The notes beneath the pieces were generated by a model. It saw nothing but the letters and a program-made list of their open reading frames with translations, made no database searches and was not told the DNA's origin. The translations under genes and the position numbers were made by a program. Shown here piece by piece: positions 1 through 13,260 of a DNA stretch of 64,000 nt. Each line of letters begins with the position of its first letter. Position 1 is the first letter of the stretch. The stretch is taken from NCBI GenBank assembly GCA_031308135.1, contig JAHLJT010004567.1, positions 135,050,991-135,114,990 of the forward strand, in the 5' to 3' direction. This DNA is from Acheta domesticus (Eukaryota; Arthropoda; Insecta; Orthoptera; Gryllidae).

Positions 1-1337
1 TCTAGGCGGGTGACACCATTCCGTGCTCGATTGTCACCGTTACCGAGCGCGTGGCGACATCACCAACGATGGAGGGGAAGATACCCAGCAAAAGCGGATA
101 GTTTTGGTGGAGATACAGACGCCAGTCATAATTTTAGGGCATCCGCAGTGGAAACTTTTTCCTACGGGGTTCATCCGTAGATACGCAAGGGCGACCTGGG
201 ATGTGGTGATCAGACTATTCGCCTTCCAGCACTGGCGTTGGGATTTAATCCGCGGCCGATCCAAAAGGAATTTGTGAACAAAACGGGTTCGCGGACGTTC
301 TTCTCTTAATTAGACCATGGCCCCTGCTTATTCCACCATTGCTCACTCGTCATTAACTCATCACCCTCATTTACATCATCTCCACCCTCATCCAAGGGCG
401 AAAAAGGTTACACGCGCGGAGAGGAGGGGATACACAAGATGGAAGAAGAGAAAGCGACAGATGTATCCGAATTGAGTATTGAGTGAAGAGATGTAAAAGA
501 GTTGTACGATGAGAAGGAAATTGCAGTTTTGCAAATGCACGTCAAAAGGAAAGAGAAATGTAAAGAAGTAGGTGAGATTGAGATGTATCTGTGGCTGGAA
601 CGAAAACGTAGCTCCGCAATTCACGTGGCACCGCTCGTACGCGGCCACGGAGCCGTCTGCACAGAGGCGCAGCGTCATGCAGCGAGGCGCGCGGCAACAA
701 AGCCAGTCCTGACGTATGCGACCTCGGACTCTGACCGGGGGCGAACCACGCCTCCAGAACGCAACGCAGCGCACCGCACGGTCCAACACGCCTCCAGCGG
801 CGCCCCTCCGGCCATCGGAGCCATCCTGCTCTACGCAAACAGCGCGGTAGGAGACCTCCCCTCGGGCACGACCCACAGCTCAATACCGGCACATGGCTCT
901 GCGGAGCGCAAGTGCGCTCAAGCCCGTTCAGAAATGAAAAACATCGAGGACGCTGTCCTGGGGACGCAGTCACCGTTGGGTGTGTGGAGCAGGTTGTGCG
1001 TTCAGCAGAGCGAGAGTCGACTCTGGGTTATAGAAATTTCCTAGTAATCATAAACGCCATTTATATGTATTTACTCGACACCAAACTTACAAGATAAACG
1101 TATGTTAACGTTCAAAGTGGAGGTGTCTCACGTAATTTTATCGTGTTCGCTCAATTTTCGTTGTGGTTCCATTTGTTTTGCTTGCTCAAAGGCATTTCCA
1201 CAAGCAACAAATGTGTGATCGAGTAATGGCTTCTTTCCTCTATAAAACAATACTAAATAAAGGCGCACAAATAGCATGGCTTCAAAGACATAAGCGGTAT
1301 TAATCATTACATTGTTTCGTTTCATTCGGTTATACTA
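1..1337. other. Non-coding left flank
   Basis: No open frame here resembles a known protein. Positions 600-960 form a small GC- and CpG-richer patch that stays open on both strands by composition. Positions 250-405 (tail of the phrase 'ccaccattgctcactcgtc') resemble the 3' half of the SINE copies at 14.3 and 39.5 kb, so this is probably a truncated SINE remnant. The rest is AT-rich and unexplained. Confidence 0.5.
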
Positions 1338-1760
1338 AATGAATCCCGAGAGTGGCAGGATTTTCGACACTAGCCACCTAACTAAGTCGAATTCAGCCAC
1401 CGCCTGGAGAATTCTGGCGGCCGGCTGCTCTGACTGGTAGTTTTCCTTGGTTTCTCAGATTAACACCAGGCGTAAGCCGGAGCAGTATCCTAACTAACGG
1501 GCCACAGAATGCGCGCGATCTTTTCTTCCTCTTCCTTGTTGTATCCTCATCCCTTACTTATACACACAACTACAACCATTACACTACCACACAAACCGGG
1601 AGACCAGTTGAGAGATCAGAGCTTATCCCAGTTGGGGCGGTGTCCCGCTGATTCGGGAAAAATCCCGCAAGGCGACGGAGGTCGGTGCCAGACAACGGAA
1701 GATCATCCCTACCTCCAGCGATAAAAAACATGCACTATTTTTACGAGAATAATGACTAGT
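1338..1760 (+). repeat. SINE family A, copy A1 (5'-truncated)
   Basis: The segment matches, in inverse complement, the elements at 7.9, 11.3, 23.4 and 23.8 kb. Shared landmarks in order are a 'gtggcaggattttcg' block, a 'ggccggctgctctga' block, 'gtatcctcatccctta', an 'agagcttatcccagttgggg' block and a 'catgcactat' end. The tRNA-like head present in copies A2 and A3 is missing, so this copy is 5'-truncated. It has no coding capacity. A 71-residue frame inside it is incidental. Confidence 0.7.
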
Positions 1761-4444
1761 AGTCGATGCGAACGGAGTCACTAATCAATCAATCATTGGA
1801 GTATGATTGGGTCACCCGCACAGCACGCCAATCGCGAGACATCAATGTGTCGTTGGTCAGCCCCAAACCCTTTCTCGCGCTCGCTCACCCACTCGTTGAG
1901 CGGTACTCGGTCGCAGAGAAGGCTGAGAATGTGGATCCTCCCCTCCTCCCGCCGAGGGAAGCCTCATCGAGTTTATTTACTAAGCGGTACATAGTTTAAG
2001 GTGTAGAGACGAAATTAAAATGACGTTGATGGCGTTCACAATTCTTTGTCATGATAATATTAAAATACCAGTTTTCTTTGGAAAACGCTGCTTTACTGGA
2101 TTCTTCACTTCGGCTAACTTGAAAGCAAAGGCAATTCATGCACGAATCTCGCCATGAAAAAAAATAAATTCAAAAAAGGGCAAAAATAGAGATTACAATG
2201 AGTGTATCGGATCCAGGGAGCCACAGAAGTGATGCCCCCTCCCCCAGTTCCAATTGTCTGTTGCTGAATTATACTCAATTTATTCAACACAATAGTCACA
2301 TATTGATGATCATTCAAAAGGAGTATTTACATTAAGCCCGCTCGGATGCATATGTAAGAAGCAATTTACATAATTAAAAAAAACATTATTTTCCTTTAGA
2401 AAATGTTATGGGTGTCCGAACCGTAATTAGATCTCTCCTGATATTCTTTCTGGAGAATGTATAATAACCTGTCACAGAATGATATCTTAATATTTTCTCG
2501 TATCAGAATGAAATGTATACAACAGATCTTTCTTCATTGATCTGTCCTCACAGGCTGCCTTTTCACAAAATGTTACAAAATTAGAAAGTCAAGATAATTG
2601 TAGAATTTGGATCCGGGAAAGTTTAGAATCTGTTCCCTCCCAACTACAACGCATTCGCATAAAAACAACCACGCTCTATTTGATCCTCATTAAAAAAAAC
2701 AACCTCTTTCACCAAAACAAGTAGCTTAATCAAGTATCATTCATCAAAAAACAAAATAACTAGTGTTAATAGGATAATACCCATCAGCTTCATAAATAAC
2801 ACACTTCACAAATGTAGATAGTTTTCATTTTTTCAACTAGGAAGCTAAAGTATACAATTACCCGGATGTGAAGTGTAACTGGCCATTACATACTGAAATA
2901 TAAATTGAACATCCGTTTCATGCGAACAAAATAAACAAAACACTATGCCTCAAATCGACGTATGTGTCCTTGAAGACACGAAACGGGTTATTAATATTTT
3001 GAGAGAATGGTGTTATTCCTGACTTGGATATGCAGAGTGCGTTTGGATTATTATCATCTGTTATTACGACAACCCTTCCAAGGTTTCCAATAAGCACAAA
3101 TATGAAGATGACAGCTGACTAGGAACACCGAAGAATTCACGAGAGTTCCAGGAAGAACCAAGTCGCACCAGAGTAAACATGTAAACACCAATAACGTCAA
3201 GGGTCAATACTTTGGGAACACGAATTACAACATCGACACTAGAAAAAATTATCAATCATAATAAGTCAGAGGATGACAGTTATCTGATTCGACACACTTA
3301 AGAAGCCCAAAGAGGTACTCCATACAGCACTGTAAACGAACTAAACCTTGCGACGCCGGAGCGTCAATTCGGCGTCCTTGGGAATATGACATCACGGGAG
3401 CGATTATCAAAGTTTTCGATCTTCATCCATGAGAACAAAATGACAGTAATCGAGTAAGTAACAGAGCATCCCGAACAAAGTCATAATCACTGCAACGTTC
3501 TAACATGCAAACACCAACGTGGAACCAAAATGAAAGGGTCAACCTGGCCATAAAAGCATGATGTAGCAGCGTCTTTGACAACAAAGATTTCCTGTTAACA
3601 AACCCGAAGAATTTGACAGTTTATAGTCAGCGACTATAAACTAACAAGCCTAAAAAAGACTCTTTGCAAAAGGAACAAGGCTCAATAATCCATCCCATCA
3701 CAACAAAAACTAAATGCAGATTCCGATGTCATCTGTGAGAAGGTATACGTGGGGTTAATACGGTACTTATGGTGACATGACATTGTATCACCTCTATCAG
3801 GAAATTTTAATCACAATAGTCCTGCACAAAACTGCAGTTTTCAGCTATCGAAACAAGCCTCATGAACCCCGAAAGTCCAAACAAACAACGTCAACATGTG
3901 AAAACCATTGATGACAATGCGGAACTTAATAACACACTTTGGCGACAGGATATTACAATAGCAACTTCACAAACATCTTCTATCAAAACGATCTATCAAC
4001 TTTCCATCAAAACTGAAGAAGACCCCTCACTAACACCGGCAATATCGCACAACCGAACCAAGTCTATTGATGAACCACACAGAGTATACATTACGATGAT
4101 CTACTGCAGCAAGGTACATCACGTGAACTCGGCCTTTGATATTAATACCTAACCTGAATTTTTCTAGTAATGGTTATCATCAAAACACAGACGGCAGCAA
4201 CTGCCACAAGCCAAACCCAAAGACCGAACCAATCCCAACGCACAGCTAACCACGAAGCTATAATATAATAAAAGATTTGCCAATCTGACATGACATGCCA
4301 ACGACTGTACTAGAGAAATATTTTCATTCATTTATTCATACCGACCGCAGTTCTTCACTTGCATGTGAAGTATATCGATCCAGAAAGCATCGATGTAAGT
4401 GTACATCGACTTCCAGCACATGAAACAAATCCCTATGCAACCTC
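1761..4444. other. Gene-free AT-rich stretch with an A/C-skewed core
   Basis: No recognisable gene is present. From about 2640 to 4320 the + strand is visibly rich in A and C and poor in G and T. That kind of strand asymmetry is sometimes left by an old retroelement coding strand, but no reading frame or protein motif survives. The stretch holds one strong hairpin, listed separately. Confidence 0.4.
3618..3642. repeat. Perfect 11-bp inverted repeat, 3-nt loop
   Basis: AGTTTATAGTC at 3618-3628 is followed by the loop AGC and then its exact complement GACTATAAACT at 3632-3642. It lies in a gene-free, A/C-skewed region. No poly-U tract or gene end is adjacent, so I assign no terminator or RNA role. 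Confidence 0.85.
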
Positions 4445-4750
4445 CCAAATCCCAATGCGACCCTCGTGGCGACGGGGCTGGCTGGCGTGTAACCTCGGAC
4501 CTCGGCGCTGGGCACGGCGCGGCGCTCGCGCGCACACATACAGCAATGACACGCACGGAGCGGCGTCGGCTCCTCCGGGCAGGTCCTGGCGTTGCGAGGC
4601 GTCGCTCGCTTCCAATCCACTCCACTCCGCTCCGCTCAGCCGTCAGCGTACACACTGGCGGGCCCGCAGCCACGCCGCTAACGCGGGCCGCGATCGCTGC
4701 CGCCGCCTCCTTCTCCTCCTCCTACTCTTCCAGACGCGAGCGGGGCGGCA

Positions 4751-4811
<61 letters not shown>

Positions 4812-5034
4812 AGGCGGCTGGCTGCCTTCGCTAGCGCACAAGCGAACACGCTGTGCAGTGCCCGCCCCACCGCGCGCCGAGCCTTGAGAGCTATTTTGTC
4901 CGCCCCCGCGCCACTCATATGCACACACAGTAAGAGCCTTTATGCTGCTCATTGGCAGTGAGATCGGGTTCGCTAAGGAGAGGCGGATCGGGTGGGAGGG
5001 GGAGAGGGGCGGGCGGGTCTGATCGTGATTCACA
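4445..5034. other. GC/CpG-rich island with (GGC)20
   Basis: This abrupt GC-rich island lies between AT-rich flanks. It contains an uninterrupted GGC/GCC triplet run at 4751-4810 (20 units) and CTCCG pentamers at 4624-4637. Several long frames run through it in both directions, giving poly-Arg, poly-Gly or poly-Pro depending on frame. They are compositional and none shows a domain. It could be an orphan CpG island or a first exon whose continuation I cannot see. Confidence 0.5.
4751..4810. repeat. (GGC)20 microsatellite
   Basis: Twenty perfect GGC units sit inside the GC island. Such tracts can be unstable and can form G-quadruplex or R-loop structures. No transcript can be assigned to it from sequence alone. 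Confidence 0.9.
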
Positions 5035-7569
5035 GTAATGATGTTAGACAACTAAAGGGTCAGAGCGAGTAAAGAACGACAATTCTTTCGAGTGTTTCGA
5101 TTGGAACATTCCGCGATCTTTTCTCAGCAAAAGTCCACCCATTCAGGACAACAGTTTTCCAGCTTCTTGCCAGATCACTCCTTCACGATTTATTTTCGCT
5201 TTCCATTAATTTACATGTGCCCGAGAAAATTTAAACGAACTGCATCCGAAAACCGAATTATTGTGTTTAAAAAAAATATCTCACTAGCCCCTTCAATTTT
5301 TCTTGCATCTTATCAATAACAGATTAGAGTACAACATTTTTTTTTAGATTCACGACGAAGTTTATTTTTATCTTGCTGACTCCTGTAATTACATCAAACT
5401 ATGAAATGGAAGGTACAGTTTGAAATATTCATTTTAAAATTTTAACTACTACTTGGCAAACCGATTAAGGATAATCAAATCTTGTTTCACTTTTATGTTC
5501 AAGTAATATTCTCATAATAGATCCATTTTTTAGCGAATATTTGGAAGGTGACCGTAAACCTCTCATTGCCCCCCTCTCGCCGTCTGGTTCCGCTTCAAAT
5601 CACAAATCTAACCGTACAAAACACATTCTTGCACATTGCAGTCACTTATGAAATGAAATATATTTGACATTATGTTGTGCAAATATGTTTTATACAAACG
5701 AACACTGTAATGTTGGAGACAATATTTATCTCATTCCGCTGAAGTTGGCATTCATGATATGCAAATTACTTGCGTGTACGGGTACAGTCGCCTCGGACGC
5801 TATTATGCTTGAGTTCACTCGTGAATATATTATCCATTCCTTACCCTTGACAATGACAATTGAATCAATGGATTCCATAGCTACCTAAGCACAAGAGTAA
5901 TGCTATTTAATGCGTTAAGCTTGATGGACGTTGATCTAATTAGAATGAGAACAAGTGGTCAGCATTCTAATAGGTTTACCACTTTCCCACCCATTTACAC
6001 CCCCACCCGCACTTTACTCACAATAATTTTTAAGTTGAATATTGAATACGTCGGCACTTCCATCGAATATTGGGACGAATATTATACGTAGTGTACTATG
6101 GCAACATGAAGAGTATTATCGCTAAATTTACATCCGCAATTCAGTAAGGTAAAACTTCACGAGACCTTGACAGTTATTACCTGACCTTACGTAATCTACC
6201 CGCGATCTTTACAATTCTATGGCAGTTTATTCTCAATCCTAGTTTCTGAAAATGAAGTCAACCCAATGGCAGAACAAGGTAAAGAAATAATAACGGTAAT
6301 TTCGAAAATATTACATGAAGTGTTACGAGACCTATCTTCAATCCCCCCCCTTTAAGTTATTTCACACCAAGCCAGAGTTCCTAAACAGCAACTAAGTAAC
6401 TGAAACGGACCGAATCCTATCTGGATGAGACACTCCTACGGGTCATTTGCGCAGTTTCCTCTCTCCGATCTTGTAGCCGAGGACAATCTTTCCAATTCAA
6501 AAAGCCTTCCTCAGTAGTGTACGGACGGAGTTGTGAGACCAAGATTCTGATTTGGTTTGAAGTGCCGAAGCAAAAAGAATATTCTTTATGTTGCTGAAAA
6601 ATCAGCAGGGAGTGCCTAAAAGACTGAACAACTTTATATTGTTTCGGGACTTATATTTTCTCTTTAGAGAAATGTACGCATTTCTTTATTACAATTGTGT
6701 GAATGTGTGTGTTCTGTAACTATGAGTACACATCAAAAATATATCCTCAAAATTTTAACACTAATTTACAGTTGCTTTCTTTCTGAATTTTCTCTTACAT
6801 TCAGTAGTCGCCAAAGTTACATAAATGAAGTTCAGTACATTACTCACAACAAAAAGAGAATGAGCAAATATTATAATTGTGTTATTACACGAAAGTACGC
6901 ACTGAAAAGTGAAAGCAGTCCAATTGTTTCTCAATGAGACTTAATTTTAACGCTCTGCATTCATTTAAAGTGTATTATGTATGAACCTTTTCACCGGATG
7001 AGTTTGTGAATATACGTATCCACACATTCATTTTTACGTACGGAAATAATTAATTTCAAACTGTTGCTAATAGTGTTGTATCGTCGTTATTTGAGAACTT
7101 ATGGTTTTATGACTGGAATTTGTTATCACACTTGCACGCGATATGTCACATTAAATTGAAAGACAATTATTTACACATTCGCTATCGTAATAAATTCCTT
7201 TCATAATTACGAAGCGTTTTGCAAGCACGATGTTAACCAGCACATCGGCGGTTCCGTGAAAATCACATTGGCAAACATGAACAACTGACTATTTCTTAAA
7301 TAATGGAAGATGCAGATACTACTTTCAAAAGGAATCAACAGAAACACGAAACCTTAAAACACACTTAAAATTAAATGTATCCTGGTTTTAAAAGCTGGCA
7401 TACTGAACATTATCAAATTAATAGAAAAAAATATTGATAAAATATACGGATCAGGTATAAAGAAAACTATTTAAATGAGATTTGTCAATCTGTCATGCTT
7501 GTTACAAAACATACCGTTACGAAAATTTTAGTGTTTAAAAAAACTTTCAAAGTGGAGTAAGTTTGTTTC
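5035..7569. other. Gene-free AT-rich stretch
   Basis: Only short incidental frames of under 85 residues occur here, and none is recognisable. No structured repeat was found by eye. Confidence 0.5.

Positions 7570-7618
<49 letters not shown>
7570..7618. repeat. (AAT)n microsatellite
   Basis: About 16 perfect AAT units. Similar runs occur at 22.65, 39.84 and 53.25 kb. At 22.6 kb such a run directly follows a transposon-like tail, which suggests that at least some of these tracts were seeded by element 3' ends. Confidence 0.95.
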
Positions 7619-7879
7619 GCAAATAATTGACTTCTATTCTGAAAGTAGTGATTCGGTGTATAGTCTCAATTTTCTAATGATTTTTACAGTTTATATTTTT
7701 CGTACTTCCTGCTTTTCAAACAAACTTTCTGTTCTGACAAAAGAAATACATGGCTCTTTTGAAAAAAAGGTGTAGTAAAGCGAAATATCTTCGAGTAAGA
7801 ATAGTATTTATATTCCGATTTAATTATAGTGACTTATGACGGTTGTTTGATTGACCAGTGATTCCCGGCGTGCCAACAG

Positions 7880-8392
7880 CTAAGGGCGTTGGTCCCGTAA
7901 GCATAGTGTAGCATATGTTTATATCGCAGGAGATGGCGGTGTTACACCCTTGCTGGACCCGGCGCCGGTCTACCTGTCGGCTTGCGAGATTTTCCACAAC
8001 CAGGTATCTTCCACCAGAGGGGTATCGCTCCAGCCGGGGCAAGATCTAAGCTCTCGACGGGTCTGAAGGCATGTGTAGTAATGTAGTGGATGTAAGTGTA
8101 AATGTGTGTAAGGGATGAGGATAATACAAGGTCGAGGAAAGGAAGATCGAGCGCAGTCCATAGCCCGTTTGTTAGGGTACTGCTCAGGCATTCGCCTGAT
8201 GATGATCGGAGAAACGATAGAAAACTTCCGATCAGAGCAGCCGGTCGCTAAAATTTTCCTACAGGCAGCGGCTGTATGATACTCGAACTAGCTCTCCAGC
8301 TAGTGACGAAAATCTTGCCACTGTCTGGACTCGAACCTTAGGACCTCCTGGTAACAACAATTGATGCCCTGAGCCATCTATGTCGATTTCTG
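7880..8392 (-). repeat. tRNA-derived SINE family A, copy A2
   Basis: Read on the minus strand, the element begins with a tRNA-like head. It has a box-A-like 'tggctcagggca' near 8380 and a box-B-like 'ggttcgagtcc' near 8335. A body shared with copies A1, A3, A4 and A5 follows. The order of blocks is the same in all copies. The element is non-coding and would have depended on a partner LINE for movement. Confidence 0.75.
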
Positions 8393-11269
8393 ATGTTTGA
8401 TCACGTGAACGCGGTTGTTAAATCGGGATATTCATTACGACTTAATTTTTGATACTGAAGGACGATTGGAGAACCTCGCCTCAGGTAATCGAACGTCAGG
8501 AATCACTACAATTAAATCGGAGAATAATATGATTACTTTTGTAGACATAAAACGAAATTAAATCCAAAGTCATCTCCTAAACAATTGATATGAACTAGTT
8601 TCTATTAAGCAGACTACTCCGATTCTCACACGTGTTACTCTTGGCAGGTCAATTTATTTTTTTGTGGAGTTATTCTCAATGGCTCGGATTGACACAAATT
8701 ATGTGGAAATCAGATACCAAGTTTTGTACTGCGATTATATTAATCCGAAAAATTTATGTAAGCCCAGCAGCAATGAAAAATACTTATAAAATTATCACAA
8801 TAACTCGTGAAAGAATAAATGGTTTGTATTAGTCCACAAATGAGAATATTTCATAATCATAGGACGACATTTTTTCTGTATCCTCAAGAACGTGAAATAA
8901 ATCAATAAGTTATATGTATCGTTTGAAGAAGGTAAAATAAATTACTGGGCCGGAACGACGGCATGTGGTAAAGAAACGTAGTCTGGACCAAGACCACCAT
9001 GCCATGAGGAATCATCATTTGCAGTCTAGAAACTAAGCATATTTCAAGACTTAAAATCTAATATTAGTTTTAAAAAGGTTTTACCTTATTTTCACTGGTA
9101 ATAAGGGCAAGATTTCGACATCTCTATCCTCCGGGGGCCACGAGTACATGTCTCGACATGGAGTGTATACTTTTCGTAAAGTCCACGACATTCTGAAAGA
9201 TCACAGAGCGCCCTTCTGCGAACTACTAGGGCAAAGAACGGATTTCTAGTTTAGCTTCGGTGCGTCATTTAGGATTGTTTCCTTACATGCTGAGAATCTT
9301 CAATAGGCCACGAGTGAAACTGTGGCCTGCGGAGGAAGGCCTGCGCGAAAGATCTTTCGGCAATAAAACTCCATCTCATCGCACGGATTCGAACCCGTGA
9401 TATCGAATACAATACGCTAAATTTTAAACAATTGATGAGCTACATTAAGAAACTTTACGTGAGAGGTAATTGAAAGTTCAGAGAATCCTGAAGATGAAAG
9501 AATCAAGTGATCAACTTAAAAAGTATTTTTAATGCATGAAAAGATACTGTATGTATTACTGTATTGTATTACTCTACTGCGCCAGTGCTGTGCCAAACTT
9601 GACCAAAAACGAGAAAGGAAAACAAATTAGTTCTGCTTGTTCAGAGGCTTATCATTGTCCAATCCCATGCCTCAATTATTTATTGAATAAAAAATTATTT
9701 CGAACGCCAATCCAATATCGAAAATATGTAAAGAAATCGACATCTCTCACGAACCACTGGAGGCATGGAGTACCTGTTGCAAATGCTCATCACGACGCAT
9801 CGCCGGCGCGTGGCTCTTCAACGTCGAGTCCGCCGTCGGTTCATTCTTGCCGCGGTCTATCAATCAATGTGCGCAGGTCGCTCAGCTACACCAGTCTCCA
9901 GCTTCCCCGCGCCCCACTCCGACCCCTTTTTTTCCCTCCCCTTTCCCACCTCCCCTCTCACTTCTTGTTCCTCTTCTCGGCCTCCCATAACTTGTTTCGC
10001 TCAAGTGGTTTTTCTTCTTCCTTATCCAGCTGACTTCCTCGGGAGTCCCGCGGTCGTTATAGCTCCTTTTTTTCCAAAGGGACGTAAACCAGACAGTTGA
10101 GAAGGATGTAAATGTACCGTAGACGGCGCGGGGGACGGGTGAGAGAGAAAGAGGCGAGGGGGTGGGTGGAGATCTCCCTGAGGAAAGAGTGTAAGGAAAT
10201 ACCAACTTTAAGGCGGCGAGAGCGGCGCCGCCGTTGCCTTGCCCTCGGGGAGCCAGGCAATTCGGGAATACCGTTTTATTTCCTTCGAATAACGCGTGGG
10301 GAAGAAAAAGTCTGCCGGACTATTACGACAAATCGGGAACAAGTCGCGGATGACTAACTCATCGGAACATGTAGGGGAGGCGGGACGGCTCTATCGAAGC
10401 GAACCTCCCACTTGCGTGCTGCGAAGGCATTAAGGCGGGGTGAAAGGCCTCTGCCTGCCTCTTTTGTTTACGTTGCACTCGTTAACCTTGATGTATATCT
10501 GGCGCTCCAACGAGAACGCGATAAACCCTTCGTGGCTTATTGAATACATACATTTTAGTGATGACGAATTGTAATTAGCTCAGTTTCTCTTGCAGTAGTT
10601 TAATATAAAAACAACGAATGTAGGTCAAAGGTAAGCGTGTCAGATGAATGATAGTTGCGCGTACCAAGACAAAACTCTTACGATGTTGTATGATGATATG
10701 CAAGCTTCCAAGGCTGAAACTGAATGAGACAGCACATTAAGAATAGGAAGGTATGAATACGATGAGTTGTCTGTAGAAAGAAATGTTAAAACATACTTAG
10801 TACAATAGAAGAGATATTTATAACTGAGGTTATTAATTAGAGGCAAAACAATCTCACTGAATAGAATTTTAAAATATTTTCGTATTTTCGAATTAGCAAA
10901 GCAAAACATCGATAACGAAATAAAATGAAAAAAATACTTTCACTCAACAGATAATTTCTGCAACGAAAGAAGCATAAATAATCGACTTCCGGTTATTTCT
11001 CAATTGTTTTTCGTTCCACGCGTGTTTTCGAACGTCGAAGTGGTTGAAGATGTGAAATATGAGTGACAAGAATTCGGCAATATATTATTAACCCAAAATG
11101 ATACACCTAAGGACAATATCGGATTAGGTCTCTTTAGAAACAGATGCCCAAAAAAGTCTCAGAACGAGGATCAGGAGGGCCGGTGCGGAGCGGGCATTGA
11201 GAGGAGGCGGTCGAGGCGGATTGGGGACGGAGCGGAACTTGATTGAATGCTTATTTCGTGTTTCCGGGC
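8393..11269. other. Gene-free stretch with a tRNA-like fragment
   Basis: Mostly AT-rich. Positions 9365-9440 contain 'ggattcgaacccgtg', which on the minus strand is a box-B-like motif, so a decayed SINE head is likely. Positions 9780-10460 have moderate GC and pyrimidine/purine-rich tracts with open frames on both strands but no recognisable protein. Confidence 0.4.
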
Positions 11270-11756
11270 GCGTCCAGTGCTACAGTCCCGTATGTGTACT
11301 GCATCTGTTTATCACGAGAGGTGACTTTTTCCCATGCTGGATGTGAGATTCGACGCCGACCTACACTACAGACTGCGATGCTTTCCCCATTCAGGTACCT
11401 TCTACTAGCACTGTCCCAGTTGGGCAAGCTCTAAGCTCCCAACATGTGTGGTAGTGTAGTGCATATAAGTGGGTGCATGTAGAGGATAAGACAAGAAAGA
11501 GAAAGGAGAGATTGTGCCCGGTCCTGTTTGTAGAGTTCCGCTCCGCCATTGGCCAGGTGTTGATTGGAGAAACCACGGAAAACTATCGATCAGGGCAGCC
11601 ACACGCTAGAATTCTCCTCCAGGCAGCGGCTGAATCCGTCACAGCTACGTAGCTAGAGTCGAAAACACAGCCATCGTCGGGAGGTGAACCCTAGGACCTC
11701 CCAGTCAGAGGCACTACAGTGACATCAGTTCATGCCATGAGCCACCTCAGTGGCTT
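11270..11756 (-). repeat. tRNA-derived SINE family A, copy A3
   Basis: The element shares the 'cagttgggcaagctctaagc' block, a 'gtagtgtagtgcatataag' block and the 'aggcagcggctga' block with the other family members. On the minus strand a tRNA-like head ('gtggctcatggcatgaa' then 'gtcctagggttca') lies at 11690-11755. It is full length or nearly so. Confidence 0.7.
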
Positions 11757-11905
11757 GAGAGAAGGGGAGCGGAGCGGAGGGGCGTCTCCTCGGGCGGGGC
11801 GCGGGTGAGGGCGAGGGCGGCGCGGGGGCGGCCAGGACGTTCGCACAAGCGGCCGAGCGCCCCTCAAGCGCCGCATTCGCAAACGCACGAGGCTCTGTTT
11901 GCTCG
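11757..11905. other. Small GC-rich island with GGAGC pentamers
   Basis: The island directly abuts the SINE head. It opens with a GGAGCGGAGCGG tract at 11767 and then becomes CpG-rich. No coding frame can be supported. Confidence 0.5.
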
Positions 11906-13260
11906 CACTGTGTGTAATTGCTTCTGGGGGCTTTAAGTACCATGTCTAACTCTCGTAATATTGTCCCAGGTCCCGTATCGCGCCGCCAAAGCTTTTAGCG
12001 GATCTTTGTTGTGTAACTACGCGAAGAGGCACACGTTTGAGCATAATACAAAGAGGCTCATACTACAGTCTTGTAGGTATTCCAGTGTGACGTTTTATCA
12101 ACATATCAAGGAAGATAACTTTGAACTACAATTGCAGCTATTTGTTAAATTACATTTCTACGTCACAAATGGTTGAATTAAAAACTGTTAATGGGCGTTT
12201 TTGATATAAAATATTAGGAACTAACCAACAGTTCGTTGTGACCACTGAGTATTCTACTCATACGTCAAAGTTACATAGAATCGATTACCACGAAAGTAAA
12301 GAGTGAAGAAGGGTTATTTCACGATTTACAATATCTTCAACGTGATTTACAGTTTGTCAAAGAGAAGAGACAATTACATTCATGAAATCTTTTCCAGTGT
12401 ACCAATATTCTTACTATAAACCATTTTTTTAAAATATACAACAGAAATCCTCAAGCTCCTTTTCTGATTCTTCGTTGGGAACAGAAAAAAAATGAATATC
12501 AAATCATAAAATATTTCCCGAGATATATAATGCTAAAGGAAACAGACTCTCGGAAAAGATCTTATTTTTCCTCTCAAAATTAACTCTATGTGAGAATTGT
12601 TATTTTGTTTTTCCTGGATCCAATTTTAGCACATTTTCTATATTCAGGAAAAACAGCAACTTACAGGGAACGGATTAATAGGCGTTCAATGATCTACAAG
12701 GAAAGTTCTATTTAACGAAAAGAGATCAAAACTAACATTAACCCCAGTGATCGTTATAGCGATCTGCATCTTCGTATCAATATGACTTTTATATATACTG
12801 AAACAAATACCAAAAATAGCATTTCCTGGCCGAACACAGACTATTAATACACAAAAGATTTCTTTTTATGACTTCGAGTAATGAACCGAGAATTCAGTGA
12901 AATTCGATACTGTAGTAATAATTCAATGCATCCGCAGTAATCTGCCGCTCCGTCGTGACACAACTTCTCGGTTGTCGCATGAGAAATGTACAGCACATTC
13001 TCGAGACGTCACGTTCCGACATGTAAGGGACAACGGTAAGCCCTTTGTCCAACCCGATTTCGTAACCTACTCCATTATTCAATAATACGGTTATCGTCAA
13101 AAGAAATTCAGTAACAGAGGGTTTAAAAGCATCTTGAGCATAAAATCAAAGCTCACCTCATAACAAAGAAAACACAGTGTTTCGATCGCAACATTTAAAA
13201 TAATATTAATATTCTCAGGTGATGTAATTTAGATTGAATGCAATATGACGCCATCACGGC
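11906..13260. other. Gene-free AT-rich stretch
   Basis: Nothing recognisable on either strand. A tract at 12900-13085 is open on both strands but is short and without a motif. Confidence 0.5.

Noticed and set aside
4643..4961. Proteins with poly-Arg, poly-Gly or poly-Pro runs
   Set aside because: They are the same (GGC)20 tract read in different frames, with no domain on either side.
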